Positions 26,122 to 35,125 are shown, counted from the first letter of the stretch. The stretch is DNA of 64,000 nt from JALOLV01 sp046295175 (GCA_046295175.1 JBKBNY010000009.1:217476-281475); one strand, 5' to 3'. The notes: generated from the sequence alone by a model not told the origin. Numbers and translations are program-made.

Positions 26122-27534
26122 ATGAAGAATATTTTACTTTACATATATATTATTTTCTTCTTATTCTCGTGCGATAATATAAAAGACCTTCAGCCAGTAC
26201 AGAAACCAAACGAGGCAGTACCTCAAGTTGCTATCAATGCCATTCGTAGAGAGTTTCCAGAGGCTACTTCAATGCGTTTTTCTACAATCGAAAAAAATAA
26301 GATTTGGGAGTCGGATTTTAAAGTAAGGATACAGCAAATGTCGGCGGTAGTGAATAGCGGAGGCGAGATTACAGAGGCTTATCAGATTGGAAGAGATGGT
26401 GTCAAATTGCCCGAAAATGCCCAAAAGTATATCGAAACGAACTATTCGGGAGCTACCATTAAAAACATTGCTGAACAACTCGGTAAAGACCAAAAAGTGG
26501 TAGGTTATCGTGTTGTTATTATTACAAAAGACTTCAAAGAGATTACAATTTTTTTCGATGCTACAGGGGCTTTGTTACTCAATATACCCAATGAAAGTAT
26601 TGGAAATAATCCACCAAGACCACAGAATTACCTCATTGGCGAGAAAGACCTTCCAGCAGCAATTATTTCCATTTTAAGTACCAAGCATAGCGGTTATAAG
26701 TTTATTAAAGCTTGTGTAGTCATTCAGAATAATCAAAAGATTTACAAAGTATTAATCAGCAAAGATTTTACTACGTATGATTATACTTTCGATGAATCAG
26801 GTGGAATTTTGAGTTTAAATTCATTAGGTGTAAATACCACTCCACCACCAAATAAAACATCAGATAAACCATTAGAAGAAAAAGATTTACCCAAGAAAAT
26901 CGAAGAGTATTTAGAAAAAAACTACCACGATTTCGATTATCAGAGGGGGGTAGTTATATATCAAAATGATAAAATCGTTGGATATTTATTGGTTATTAAG
27001 TACAAAGAGAAGATTTTATGTCTCAATTTTGATGCAAGCGGTACATTCTTAAAGGCTGATGAATGCGGAGAGTCGAAGGATGGTCAAAAGATTCAGATGA
27101 TTGACCCAAATGCTTTACCAGACGCAATCAAAAAAGAAATCCTAAAGCGTCATGTCGAAAATTATAAAATACTTTTTGCTTCGGTCACGATGAGAGGCAA
27201 TCGTAAGATGTTTTTGGTGACAGTTTTAAAAGATAGTAATTCGTTTACTTATGAATTTGAAGAAAGTGGTAAGGTAATTTCAGAGAAGAAAATTTCAATG
27301 CCTCAGTTGCCTAATCTTCAAGTTCAAGAAAAACAGTTTGAATCGAAAGATTTACCGATTAAAATCAAGGAGTATCTCGATAAAAATTTTGTTGGATGGC
27401 AGTTTGTTAAAGGTTTAGAGTTACTGATAAATAGTAAATTGGATAGATATTTAGTTGTAATAAAGTTTGGGAATGATTATTATTACGTTTCATTTGACCC
27501 AAGTGGAACATTTCTGGGAGCCAGAAAAGGTTAG
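26122..27534 (+). CDS. PepSY-like repeat lipoprotein
   Basis: Protein of 470 residues with a lipoprotein signal (IIFFLFS-C, Cys17). It is built from six repeats of about 70-75 residues. Each starts with a helix such as LPKKIEEYLEKNY, LPDAIKKEILKRH or LPIKIKEYLDKNF and continues with two or three strands ending in FDxSGxxL. This is the pattern of the PepSY-like family (PF11396), whose single domains occur in periplasmic proteins of Bacteroidota. No enzyme motif is present. Binding or inhibition of envelope partners is only an inference. The next gene, an ECF sigma factor, starts 71 bp later. Confidence 0.75.
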   Translation: MKNILLYIYIIFFLFSCDNIKDLQPVQKPNEAVPQVAINAIRREFPEATSMRFSTIEKNKIWESDFKVRIQQMSAVVNSGGEITEAYQIGRDGVKLPENAQKYIETNYSGATIKNIAEQLGKDQKVVGYRVVIITKDFKEITIFFDATGALLLNIPNESIGNNPPRPQNYLIGEKDLPAAIISILSTKHSGYKFIKACVVIQNNQKIYKVLISKDFTTYDYTFDESGGILSLNSLGVNTTPPPNKTSDKPLEEKDLPKKIEEYLEKNYHDFDYQRGVVIYQNDKIVGYLLVIKYKEKILCLNFDASGTFLKADECGESKDGQKIQMIDPNALPDAIKKEILKRHVENYKILFASVTMRGNRKMFLVTVLKDSNSFTYEFEESGKVISEKKISMPQLPNLQVQEKQFESKDLPIKIKEYLDKNFVGWQFVKGLELLINSKLDRYLVVIKFGNDYYYVSFDPSGTFLGARKG

Positions 27535-27605
27535 AATTTATGAATGTTTCGGGTCAATGAAGGATACTTTTCCCAGAATTTGATAACTCGAAACTTGAAG
27601 ATTGG

Positions 27606-28151
27606 ATGCAACGTGAAATCGAATTAGTATTGGGCTGCCAACGGAACGACCCCAAGGCTCAAGCTGCCTTTTATAATCTTTATAAGGGGAGGTTGCTTGG
27701 TATTTGCCGAAGGTATGCTCGGACCGTGATGGAGGCTGAGGATATTTTTCAAGAAGCATTTATTAAGATATTCAATAAGATTCACGATTTGCAGAAAGTC
27801 GAATCTGTAGAGTATTGGGTAAAGTCTTTGGTGGTTCGTACTGCTATTGACCATTACCGACAAGCCCACAATGAGCGACAGTTTGTAGATTATACCTTAC
27901 TTGAAAACGAAAGTGATGGCGATTTTGGGGTAATTTCCAAGATTAGCCGAGATGAATTGGTTAATATCATTAATCAACTACCAGATGGCTACCGCATGGT
28001 TGTAAACTTGTATTTGATTGATGGTTACGAACACAACGAAATTGCAAAACTCTTGCAGATTTCGGAGGGTACATCAAAATCTCAATTATCGAGAGCAAAA
28101 GTCATTTTAAGAAAAAAATTAGAAGAAATCGGAGTTTCTTCAAGAGTATAA
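27606..28151 (+). CDS. ECF-type RNA polymerase sigma factor
   Basis: Sigma-70 family factor of 181 residues. Region 2 spans roughly residues 20-90 (RYARTVMEAEDIFQEAFIKIF for core binding and -10 recognition). Region 4 spans about 120-175 (LPDGYRMVVNLYLIDGYEHNEIA and SEGTSKSQLSRAK helix-turn-helix). It directs transcription of an envelope-related regulon in families of this kind. The gene for a repeat-bearing membrane protein follows after 23 bp and is the likely anti-sigma partner. No FecI-type TonB receptor is near. Confidence 0.9.
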   Translation: MQREIELVLGCQRNDPKAQAAFYNLYKGRLLGICRRYARTVMEAEDIFQEAFIKIFNKIHDLQKVESVEYWVKSLVVRTAIDHYRQAHNERQFVDYTLLENESDGDFGVISKISRDELVNIINQLPDGYRMVVNLYLIDGYEHNEIAKLLQISEGTSKSQLSRAKVILRKKLEEIGVSSRV

Positions 28152-28174
28152 ACGAGGTTAATCCTCGTAAGACA

Positions 28175-30040
28175 ATGCATTCAGAAGACGAATTACGCAA
28201 AAAACTTTCAGGTCTGTTCGATGACTTTGAAGCCGAAGCCCAAGACGAATCTTGGGACGTAATTTGTAATACCGTTTCTGAAAGACAGACATTCTCTAAT
28301 ATCTTCGCAGACTTTGAGGCAGAACCACAGCCCGAAACATGGCAATCAATCAAAATTGCTGCTGATGATAACTTTCTAAAAAACAATCTCTCTGCTGCAT
28401 TTAATGACTTTGAAGTAGAACCTCAAGATGAATCTTGGCAAATAATCAAAGAAACTACAGAGGATAATATTCTTAAATCAGCTTTTGCCAATTCTTTTGG
28501 TGCTTTTGAGGCCGAACCACAATCCGAAACTTGGGATGTAATCAAAAGTGGAGTTGAAGATGAGAAACTGAAAGGTATTTTAGGCAGCGTATTTGCTGAT
28601 TTTGAAGCCGAACCTCAAGCTGATTCTTGGAACAATATCAATTCAAATGTTGAAGATACTGCTCTAAAAGGTATTTTGGCCGAAACATTCTCAGATTTTG
28701 AGGCTCAACCCGCCGAAAATTCTTGGGATTTCATCCAAGCCAATTTAGAAAATGATTTATCTCTCAGAAACGAACTAAGTTCGATATTTGCCGATTATGA
28801 AGTAGAGCCAACTGCTGAATCTTGGGTTACAATTAAGGCCAACATCCAAAAAGAAGACGATGATAGAGGTATAATCATTCCGTTGTTTTATCGTGTTGGT
28901 ATCGCTGCGAGCATTGCATTATTGCTTGGTTTTTTCTTGTGGAATTACAATAAAGTCCCCGATAACCAGTCAGTTATTTCTCAAAATAATAGCGGGAAGT
29001 CAAAAAATAAGGTAGTTAAAGAAGGTAATCAAAAGCCAAAAAATGAATTACCAAAAATCATCGAAAAACCAGAGTTTAATCCCGAAAATAAATCTTTGGA
29101 TAATCAAAGCCTGGTAAAAAATATTATCCAGAATAGTCAATCAGAATTTGCAAGTAACCGAACAAAATCGAAGCAGAATATTCAGACTAAACCAATTAAT
29201 GATTTGCCAATCGTTAATTCTGAAAACATTGCGAGTAATGAGCCAAAGTCATCATCACCTTTGAATTCGGTTAACGAAGGCCTGGATGTAGCAACTTCGC
29301 TACCTACGATTTCGGGTATCGAATCTAAGGAATTTAACGGTGATAATTTCAAAAAAGAGCCTTTGGTTATTGCTCAGAATAATGAAGAAGAAGAGATTTA
29401 TCCAGAAATTGAACCAGAAAGAAGAAGCAGGAATCCATTGATTTTGACTGGAAACCTGATGCCGATTCAGACTTATCAAGTATTTACGATTCTTCCTCAA
29501 ACTTCGACGACATATATCCAGCAAGTCGGACAACTTTCGACTTTAGATAACCAAAGATTAGGTGTTCAAGCACGCTTAGGTGTCATGAAAAACCTCACGA
29601 GAAAATCATCAGTAGGAATTTCATTGGCTTACACGGGAATGCAACAATGGGCTAATTACTCGGTTTCAAACGGAATTTATGATGTAACCGTCGGTGCAAA
29701 TGATGAAATTACGGTTACACCAGTTACCGAAAGCGTTGCTGAAGAAAGCTTTTTACATGCTCTTGGTTTGAAATTCGAGCAGAGTTATATGGTAGCAAAA
29801 CGCCGCTCTAAAATTTATTTGATTGGTGGGGGAGAAGCAGTACGTAAACTCAATAAAAATCAGTTTGGGTATTATCTCAATGCTTCGATTGGCGTAAGTT
29901 ACCCAATTGCAAAAAATAATTCGTTGTGGATTGAGCCTACAATTCGCTACGGTTTGACTTCAACATTCGATAATAATAACTACCTCAAAATCAGACCATA
30001 TAACATTGGTCTGAACTTCAGAGTCAATATCGGAAAATGA
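28175..30040 (+). CDS. Sigma-linked membrane protein: sevenfold cytoplasmic motif, one TM helix, barrel-like C-terminus
   Basis: Protein of 621 residues without a signal peptide. Residues 11-222 hold seven copies of the motif F-x-DFEAEPQ-x-ESW-x-x-I; the tryptophans are at 27, 56, 88, 120, 152, 184 and 217, a 32-residue period. One membrane helix follows (~238-257), then an Asn/Lys/Ser-rich linker (~260-420). The final ~190 residues have the alternating strands of an outer membrane barrel and end in GLNFRVNIGK. A single copy of such a Trp motif before a membrane helix is common in Bacteroidota proteins linked to ECF sigma factors. Sigma binding by the repeats is inferred from this and from the 23-bp gap. 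Confidence 0.7.
   Translation: MHSEDELRKKLSGLFDDFEAEAQDESWDVICNTVSERQTFSNIFADFEAEPQPETWQSIKIAADDNFLKNNLSAAFNDFEVEPQDESWQIIKETTEDNILKSAFANSFGAFEAEPQSETWDVIKSGVEDEKLKGILGSVFADFEAEPQADSWNNINSNVEDTALKGILAETFSDFEAQPAENSWDFIQANLENDLSLRNELSSIFADYEVEPTAESWVTIKANIQKEDDDRGIIIPLFYRVGIAASIALLLGFFLWNYNKVPDNQSVISQNNSGKSKNKVVKEGNQKPKNELPKIIEKPEFNPENKSLDNQSLVKNIIQNSQSEFASNRTKSKQNIQTKPINDLPIVNSENIASNEPKSSSPLNSVNEGLDVATSLPTISGIESKEFNGDNFKKEPLVIAQNNEEEEIYPEIEPERRSRNPLILTGNLMPIQTYQVFTILPQTSTTYIQQVGQLSTLDNQRLGVQARLGVMKNLTRKSSVGISLAYTGMQQWANYSVSNGIYDVTVGANDEITVTPVTESVAEESFLHALGLKFEQSYMVAKRRSKIYLIGGGEAVRKLNKNQFGYYLNASIGVSYPIAKNNSLWIEPTIRYGLTSTFDNNNYLKIRPYNIGLNFRVNIGK
28205..28840. repeat. Seven ~96-bp tandem coding repeats
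   Basis: In-frame repeats inside the sigma-linked gene, period about 96 bp (87-99 bp). The protein motif is strongly conserved while the DNA copies differ at many codons, so the array is old rather than freshly expanded. Confidence 0.8.
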
Positions 30041-30110
30041 TTTATTTCATAATTTTGTTATTTTTCTGATAAATTCTTTCTTTGCATTCTCAAATCAATC
30101 TCTAAAAACC

Positions 30111-30569
30111 ATGCGTAAGTTTTTTACAATTTTGCTGATAATCATTGCAGTTGCTGTCGGAATCCTATGGTTAGTATCGAAATGGAGCTACTCAGACGGC
30201 GAACGTGCAGGTACAGTCTCTAAATTAAGTCACCGAGGTTTCGTTTTTAAAACTTGGGAAGGTGTCTTAAACGAAGGAGGCTACTCGGGTGAAACAGGTA
30301 CTTTAACCCCTCGTTATTGGGATTTCTCGGTATTAGAACGCGACTCAACCATAAAAGAATTGCAACACGCCATGAAAACTGGTGAAAGAATAACTTTAAA
30401 ATACGAGGAGAGAGTTTTTAAGTTTCCTTGGAATGGCGATACGAAATATTTTGTAACGGATGTAGAATTCCTGCATCGCCCACAGGCCCCAGTCCAAACG
30501 GTTCCTCAGCAATCGCAGCCTGTTGTGGTTGATACCGTAAAAATTGTAACTGATACTACAAAGAAATGA
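30111..30569 (+). CDS. Membrane-anchored conserved hypothetical protein
   Basis: Protein of 152 residues with an N-terminal membrane helix (~5-23) and a small beta-rich domain containing YSDGERAGTVSKLSHRGF and FKTWEGVLNEGG, followed by a Pro/Gln/Val-rich tail. Homologues are common in Bacteroidota and, as I recall, are sometimes labelled 6-phosphogluconate dehydrogenase, which the sequence does not support: there is no Rossmann motif. Function unknown. It is 70 bp downstream of the sigma-linked gene, and a strong terminator follows. Confidence 0.7.
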   Translation: MRKFFTILLIIIAVAVGILWLVSKWSYSDGERAGTVSKLSHRGFVFKTWEGVLNEGGYSGETGTLTPRYWDFSVLERDSTIKELQHAMKTGERITLKYEERVFKFPWNGDTKYFVTDVEFLHRPQAPVQTVPQQSQPVVVDTVKIVTDTTKK

Positions 30570-30574
30570 AATGT

Positions 30575-30608
30575 AAAAAGGGAACAAAAATCAATTTGTT
30601 CCCTTTTT
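30575..30608. terminator. Bidirectional intrinsic terminator
   Basis: A stem of about 14 bp (30575-30588 with 30595-30608) with a 6-base loop, flanked by A- and T-runs. It lies between the convergent hypothetical gene and the LytTR gene, and starts 5 bp past the former's stop. Confidence 0.85.
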
Positions 30609-30613
30609 TGATG

Positions 30614-30964
30614 TTAAGCGGCTAAAATTTTAGCTTTTCTTCTCGAAACAATTATCTCTTCACCCGTCGAGAGTCTTGCAACGTGTCCGTCTTCTGACTC
30701 TTCAATGCAATTGAGGTATTTGAGATTCAATAAAAATTTACGATGAATTCTGGCAAAATTTTGTCCGATTACATTCAACTGTTCTTGGTGCAATTTCATC
30801 GTACGTGACGAAATCAATACTCTACCACCAGATAAATGAAATTTTGTGTAATTTTCAAGGCTACTTAAATAAACGACCTCATCTGGCTGAATCGAAAGCT
30901 TTCCGTGCTCAAACCAAAGTAAATTGGGGTCGCAATAGGATGGTTTTGTAAAATATTTTTTCAT
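30614..30964 (-). CDS. Single-domain LytTR DNA-binding protein
   Basis: Protein of 116 residues made of a LytTR domain without a receiver domain. Typical stretches are VVYLSSLENYTKFHLSGGR, ISSRTMKLHQEQL, FARIHRKFLLNLKYL and TGEEIIVSRRKAKIL, the last being the DNA-contacting C-terminal strand region. LytTR proteins bind pairs of short direct repeats. The target and the signal are unknown. It stands alone with no histidine kinase next to it; the next minus-strand gene is 138 bp upstream. Confidence 0.85.
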   Translation of the reverse strand: MKKYFTKPSYCDPNLLWFEHGKLSIQPDEVVYLSSLENYTKFHLSGGRVLISSRTMKLHQEQLNVIGQNFARIHRKFLLNLKYLNCIEESEDGHVARLSTGEEIIVSRRKAKILAA

Positions 30965-31102
30965 AGCAATTTTAGATGTTTCCTGGGGAATCGAAAAGGT
31001 TATTTCAATATGGGATTACATCACGAAATTGCATTTTAATTTGATTTTACGGTAGCTTTATTGAGTATCTGACGGTTTTTGTAAATATTTGGTAGATTTG
31101 AC

Positions 31103-31399
31103 TTAGTATTCTGTCAGAAAACGCTTTACGAGTTGTTGCCACTCATCTTGTAGCGTAATTTCCCGCATTTGTTCGCCGCATCTTCTATACCAGTAGTTTG
31201 CGTTCCATTTATCACCTTCTTTTCGGTGCAAATATGCGTGCAGGCGGTCGTATGCCAAAGTGCCTTCTTTCGATTGTGCAATTTCATGGGCTTTGTGCCA
31301 ATCGTTTTTAAAATCCCACCAAAGAGCCAAAAGAAGTGGTTGCAGACCTTTTGGTGGAGAGTCTTGCTTTAAGATTTCGGTATATTCTTGATAAGTCAT
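31103..31399 (-). CDS. Small conserved hypothetical protein
   Basis: Function not recognised. I place the start at the ATG at 31399, giving 98 residues beginning MTYQEYTEILKQ, because an upstream extension to 31501 would run into hemJ. The protein is soluble and rich in Trp, His and Glu (LLALWWDFKNDWHKAHEIAQ, LHAYLHRKEGDKWNANYWYRR), with a helical hairpin look. The pattern recalls tetratricopeptide-like helices. It begins 4 bp after the hemJ stop, so the two are translationally linked. Confidence 0.65.
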   Translation of the reverse strand: MTYQEYTEILKQDSPPKGLQPLLLALWWDFKNDWHKAHEIAQSKEGTLAYDRLHAYLHRKEGDKWNANYWYRRCGEQMREITLQDEWQQLVKRFLTEY

Positions 31400-31403
31400 T
31401 GTT

Positions 31404-31949
31404 TCAAAGATTCGGGTTTTGTTCTCTTCGTTTTTTGTAAGCTTTTGCAAATACAAATAGTAAAACTCCAAATGCCAAAACTCCCAAGAACATATAAACA
31501 AAATTGAGCAAATCTTTAACTACCGCCAGCAACACAATTGCAACTAAAAATAATGTCGGGAGTTCATTCAGTAGTCTAAATTGAAAAGAAGTAATCTTGC
31601 TTTCGTTTTTTTCTAATCTTTGAATCCTTTTTTTACACCAAATGTGATAGCCTGTCAATAAAACCAATAGTAAGAGTTTTACGTGCATCCATCCTTGTTC
31701 TAAGAATGAGGGTGTGTTTATCAGCATTCCGATTCCACAAGTCCAAGTAATCATCATGGCCGGGTTACAAATGATTTTATAAACTCGCCATTGCATTTTT
31801 ATAAATTCCGATTTCCAATCTTCTCTTAAATGGGCTGGTTTTTGGTCGGCTTCGGCATGATACACAAACATTCGGACGAGGTAAAATAAACCCGCAAACC
31901 AAGACACAAAACCAACAATATGAAGCGATTTTAAATATAAATGAAGCAT
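31404..31949 (-). CDS. hemJ: HemJ-type protoporphyrinogen IX oxidase
   Basis: Membrane protein of 181 residues with four predicted helices. The start at 31949 gives MLHLYLKSLHIVGFVSWFAG, the usual HemJ N-terminus with its conserved histidine, followed by FYLVRMFVYHAEA and WTCGIGMLINTPSFL. HemJ oxidises protoporphyrinogen IX to protoporphyrin IX in haem synthesis where HemG and HemY are missing. The upstream extension to 32060 is out of place because it precedes this conserved start. It is divergent from the OmpA-family gene and coupled to the small hypothetical gene. Confidence 0.8.
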   Translation of the reverse strand: MLHLYLKSLHIVGFVSWFAGLFYLVRMFVYHAEADQKPAHLREDWKSEFIKMQWRVYKIICNPAMMITWTCGIGMLINTPSFLEQGWMHVKLLLLVLLTGYHIWCKKRIQRLEKNESKITSFQFRLLNELPTLFLVAIVLLAVVKDLLNFVYMFLGVLAFGVLLFVFAKAYKKRREQNPNL

Positions 31950-31966
31950 TATCAAACTTAGGTTAT

Positions 31967-31974
31967 TACTTTTG
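31967..31974 (+). promoter_or_regulatory. Candidate -7 box for the OmpA-family gene
   Basis: TACTTTTG matches TAnnTTTG and lies 55 bp upstream of the start codon at 32029, in the 79-bp gap after the divergent hemJ start. A clear -33 TTG is not seen. Confidence 0.4.
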
Positions 31975-32028
31975 TAGATTACTGTACAACAATCAAAATA
32001 CCACTTACGTTTCAAATACAAAAATAGA

Positions 32029-33915
32029 ATGAAAATGTCCCAAAAGTGTTTTTTAGTCATTTTTTTGCTCTCAATTTTTTCAAATTCTTACTCCCAAAAT
32101 TCAAAAGCTAAAGATTATTACGAAAAAGGACTTAAAGAATACACCGAAAGAAACTTTACTTCGGCAAACGAATATTTCTTAAAAGCTATTGAGAAAGATT
32201 CAAATTTTGCCGAACCGTATTTTAAGTTGGGACAAATATGCGAAGGTCAGCGAAATCAAGAAAATGCACTTAAATATTACCAAGAAGCCATCAATAAACG
32301 ACCATCTGAAGTGGCTTTTATTCAGGCTTATACCTATTTGGGTTCGAGAATGCTCAAGCGAGGCGAATACAAAAAAGCTAAAGAATTATTGAGTTTTTCG
32401 TTGAAGAATTCTCCGGTAAATAGCCTAATCTTCAAACAGATAACTCGACAATTACAGACTTGTGATTTTGGTATTCAAGCACTACAAAACCAGATGTCGT
32501 ATCAGATTCGTGAATTAGGACCCGTTGTTAATTTCAAAAACCGTCAATATTTCCCAGTTCTGACTGCCGATAATGAACAATTATTTTTTACGGCTCGCCC
32601 CGAAGACGGAGAAGAGAACATTTATTTTACAAAATGGGATGGTACCGAATGGGCAAAACCTGCCAGCATCTCGGAAAACATCAATAGTAAAGAAAATGAA
32701 GGAACTTGCTCGATTTCGGCCGATGGTAGAATGATTGTTTACACCTCATGCGATAGACCCGATACTTACGGAAGCTGTGATTTGTACTATTCGATGAAAG
32801 TCGGAGATGTTTGGGAAGCACCAAGAAATTTGGGAATGAACGTTAATAGTTCGTATTGGGATTCTCAACCATCGCTCTCAAATGACGGAAAAACTCTTTA
32901 TTTTTCATCTGATAGACCCAATGGATATGGGCGTAAAGATTTGTGGATGAGTAAGTTAGGGGTTGACGGAGAATGGAGTAAAGCCGTAAATCTTGGTAAG
33001 CTGATTAATACTATGAGCGATGAAGTTTCGCCGTTTATTCACGCTAACAATAAAACTCTTTTCTTTGCTTCGGATGGGCATATCGGTATGGGAGGTTTGG
33101 ATTTATTCATGACCGAATTAAATGCTAATGCATCAAATGCCCCTGAAAATTTGGGTTCACCAATTAATTCGTTCGAAGACCAAGTAGCTCTGTTTATTAC
33201 TTCGGATGGGAAAAAAGGGTATTATTCGATTGATGAAAAAACGCACACTCGACTTTATGAATTTGATATTCCGAAAACTCTTTTTGATAGATTCAAAAAA
33301 GCAAATTTTGTAAAAGGAGTTGTATTTGATGCGACTTCTAAAGTTAAAATTGGTGCTGAGATTGAATTGATTGATTTAAAGAATAAACAGACAATTGCAA
33401 AAGTCAAAGCCGATGAAAAAACGGGTGAGTATGTTGCTGTTTTGCCAAATGGAAGCCAGTATGGTTTGTACGTAAATAAGCAAAACTATTTCTTTAAAAG
33501 TTTATCATTTGATTTTTCAGAAAAAACTGATGCCGACGGAAAAGTGATTGATATTCTACTCGAACCTATTAGAAAAGATGCAAAAGAGGTTTTGAATAAT
33601 ATATTTTTCGAGTCTAATAAGTATGAAATTAAGCCGGAGTCATTGACCGAATTAGAGAAATTATCAAATCTTTTGAAACAGAATCCGCAATTAAAAGTTG
33701 AGATTTCGGGACATACTGATGATGTCGGTAGCGACTCTGATAATCAAAGTCTTTCTTTTAAAAGAGCAAATGCAGTTGTTGAATATTTAATCAAAAATGG
33801 AGTTAATCCTCAAAATATTGTTGCGATTGGTAGGGGAGAATCAATGCCCATTGCTCAAAATAACAATGAAGCAAATCGGGCATTGAATCGTCGAATCGAG
33901 ATGAAAATCCTTTAG
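32029..33915 (+). CDS. PorE-like OmpA-family protein with TPR and PD40 repeats
   Basis: Exported protein of 628 residues; signal peptide about 1-22 (SNSYSQ). The order of domains is TPR repeats (~25-130), PD40/WD40-like propeller blades (~165-400: PVLTADNEQLFFTAR, CSISADGRMIVYTS, PSLSNDGKTLYFSSD), a carboxypeptidase-regulatory-like domain (~420-500), and an OmpA C-terminal peptidoglycan-binding domain (~515-628: EISGHTDDVGSDSDNQSLS, NRALNRRIEMKIL). This is the architecture of PorE, a T9SS accessory protein that anchors to peptidoglycan, but paralogues are frequent, so PorE identity is not claimed. Its last 4 bases overlap the convergent esterase gene. Confidence 0.85.
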   Translation: MKMSQKCFLVIFLLSIFSNSYSQNSKAKDYYEKGLKEYTERNFTSANEYFLKAIEKDSNFAEPYFKLGQICEGQRNQENALKYYQEAINKRPSEVAFIQAYTYLGSRMLKRGEYKKAKELLSFSLKNSPVNSLIFKQITRQLQTCDFGIQALQNQMSYQIRELGPVVNFKNRQYFPVLTADNEQLFFTARPEDGEENIYFTKWDGTEWAKPASISENINSKENEGTCSISADGRMIVYTSCDRPDTYGSCDLYYSMKVGDVWEAPRNLGMNVNSSYWDSQPSLSNDGKTLYFSSDRPNGYGRKDLWMSKLGVDGEWSKAVNLGKLINTMSDEVSPFIHANNKTLFFASDGHIGMGGLDLFMTELNANASNAPENLGSPINSFEDQVALFITSDGKKGYYSIDEKTHTRLYEFDIPKTLFDRFKKANFVKGVVFDATSKVKIGAEIELIDLKNKQTIAKVKADEKTGEYVAVLPNGSQYGLYVNKQNYFFKSLSFDFSEKTDADGKVIDILLEPIRKDAKEVLNNIFFESNKYEIKPESLTELEKLSNLLKQNPQLKVEISGHTDDVGSDSDNQSLSFKRANAVVEYLIKNGVNPQNIVAIGRGESMPIAQNNNEANRALNRRIEMKIL

Positions 33916-35069
33916 TCTAATAATTTCATAACTGCTTCATTTCCTATCGCAGCATTTTTGGGAATCGGATTTGAAGCAGAAAATATACTCAATTTATCAG
34001 GTGTTAGTATAGTATTTGAACTTTCATCAACTTCTCCATTTTTAGAAACTGACTCAATATTTAGTTTCAAGTGTTTTGCCAAAAACTGATAGGCTGCTTG
34101 TCGTTTATTTGGGCCATAATCGTGTTTTTCTTGTGCAAAATGTTTATTTTCTATTTGATTTTCGGCTCCAAAGAATTCGTAAATGCGTTTAATATGTGGA
34201 TACTCTAAATTAGGTGTATTCCGTGTCCAATCATCGCCATCCGAAATTATCAACATAGGTCTTGGGGCTGCCAGTGCAGCAATCTCAACATTCGTAGTTT
34301 GATGTGTTGGTCTTATATGGATAGGCATTCCACTTTCACAAACACAACCGCCAAAAAAGTATCCTGAAATCTGAACTACTGGAACCGACACCTTGATTCT
34401 ATCATCAATGGCTGTTAGCAAAAAAGTTTGTGTTCCACCACCCGATTCACCCGTGATACCAATCCTTTCAGCATCTACATCACTCTGCGAAAGTAAAAAA
34501 TCCAATGCTCTTGTACTATTAATAATTTGAAGCTTGAGAGCTTTTGCGATTTTATGTTCTGATTGTTGTGCAGCCTCTCCGTAACCGACCATATCATAAG
34601 CAAAAACTACAGCACCCATACGAGCCAATGAAGCACATCTATGCTGAAGCTGCTCCAAAAACCGGCTGTTTTGTCCCTTTGAATGTCCTTGAGGGCATAA
34701 AATTCCAGCCAATTTACCTTTTGGATTTAATGGTCGATACAGATTACCCGTAACATAGTAACCCTCAATACTTTCAAAAGCTACATTTTGAACCGAATAC
34801 CCATTTAGCTCTGTAATTGGTGGGAGAATAGGTTTAGAAGCAGGTTTTCGTGGCATCATTGTTAAATCTGCACCATCTAAAATCCCTTTTCTTATAAAGT
34901 CTGCTCTTTTTTGCCAAACTTCTTTTGAGTTGTAAAATTTTGCCAAGTCTTCATGGAATTTTACAGCTTGTTGCTCTGTAAAGTACGAACCCTGACAAAG
35001 CTCTACTTTATTTTCATTGAATTGGGCTAATAATTGAAAAGGTAGAAACAGAAATAGAAGTTTTTTCAT
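33912..35069 (-). CDS. Exported alpha/beta hydrolase (acetyl-xylan esterase-like)
   Basis: Protein of 385 residues with a signal peptide (about 1-15, FQLLAQ). The nucleophile elbow is GITGESGGGTQTF, the acid is likely in ISDGDDWTRNTP, and the histidine in FAQEKHDYGPNKR. The preceding oxyanion region reads LCPQGHSKGQN. The closest families are the AXE1/dienelactone hydrolase-like esterases of Bacteroidota and Planctomycetota. The substrate is probably an acylated carbohydrate (inference). It lies 57 bp upstream of a terminator-separated Gfo/Idh/MocA gene on the same strand and overlaps the OmpA-family stop by 4 bp. Confidence 0.75.
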   Translation of the reverse strand: MKKLLFLFLPFQLLAQFNENKVELCQGSYFTEQQAVKFHEDLAKFYNSKEVWQKRADFIRKGILDGADLTMMPRKPASKPILPPITELNGYSVQNVAFESIEGYYVTGNLYRPLNPKGKLAGILCPQGHSKGQNSRFLEQLQHRCASLARMGAVVFAYDMVGYGEAAQQSEHKIAKALKLQIINSTRALDFLLSQSDVDAERIGITGESGGGTQTFLLTAIDDRIKVSVPVVQISGYFFGGCVCESGMPIHIRPTHQTTNVEIAALAAPRPMLIISDGDDWTRNTPNLEYPHIKRIYEFFGAENQIENKHFAQEKHDYGPNKRQAAYQFLAKHLKLNIESVSKNGEVDESSNTILTPDKLSIFSASNPIPKNAAIGNEAVMKLLD

Positions 35070-35084
35070 AGAATTAAATAAAAA

Positions 35085-35109
35085 ATTCCCTCTCGGATTG
35101 AGAGGGAAT
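35085..35109 (-). terminator. Terminator of the Gfo/Idh/MocA gene
   Basis: A 9-bp stem (35085-35093 with 35101-35109) with a 7-base loop, followed on the minus strand by a T-rich stretch. It lies 17 bp past the stop at 35126. Confidence 0.75.
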
Positions 35110-35125
35110 ATATTCTGATAATTAA

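Noticed and set aside
28205..28840. Regular ~96-bp repeats considered as a CRISPR-like array
   Set aside because: The repeats are in-frame coding units without unique spacers; they encode a conserved protein motif.
30111..30569. 6-phosphogluconate dehydrogenase label
   Set aside because: No Rossmann fold or catalytic motif; the protein is a short membrane-anchored beta-rich domain.
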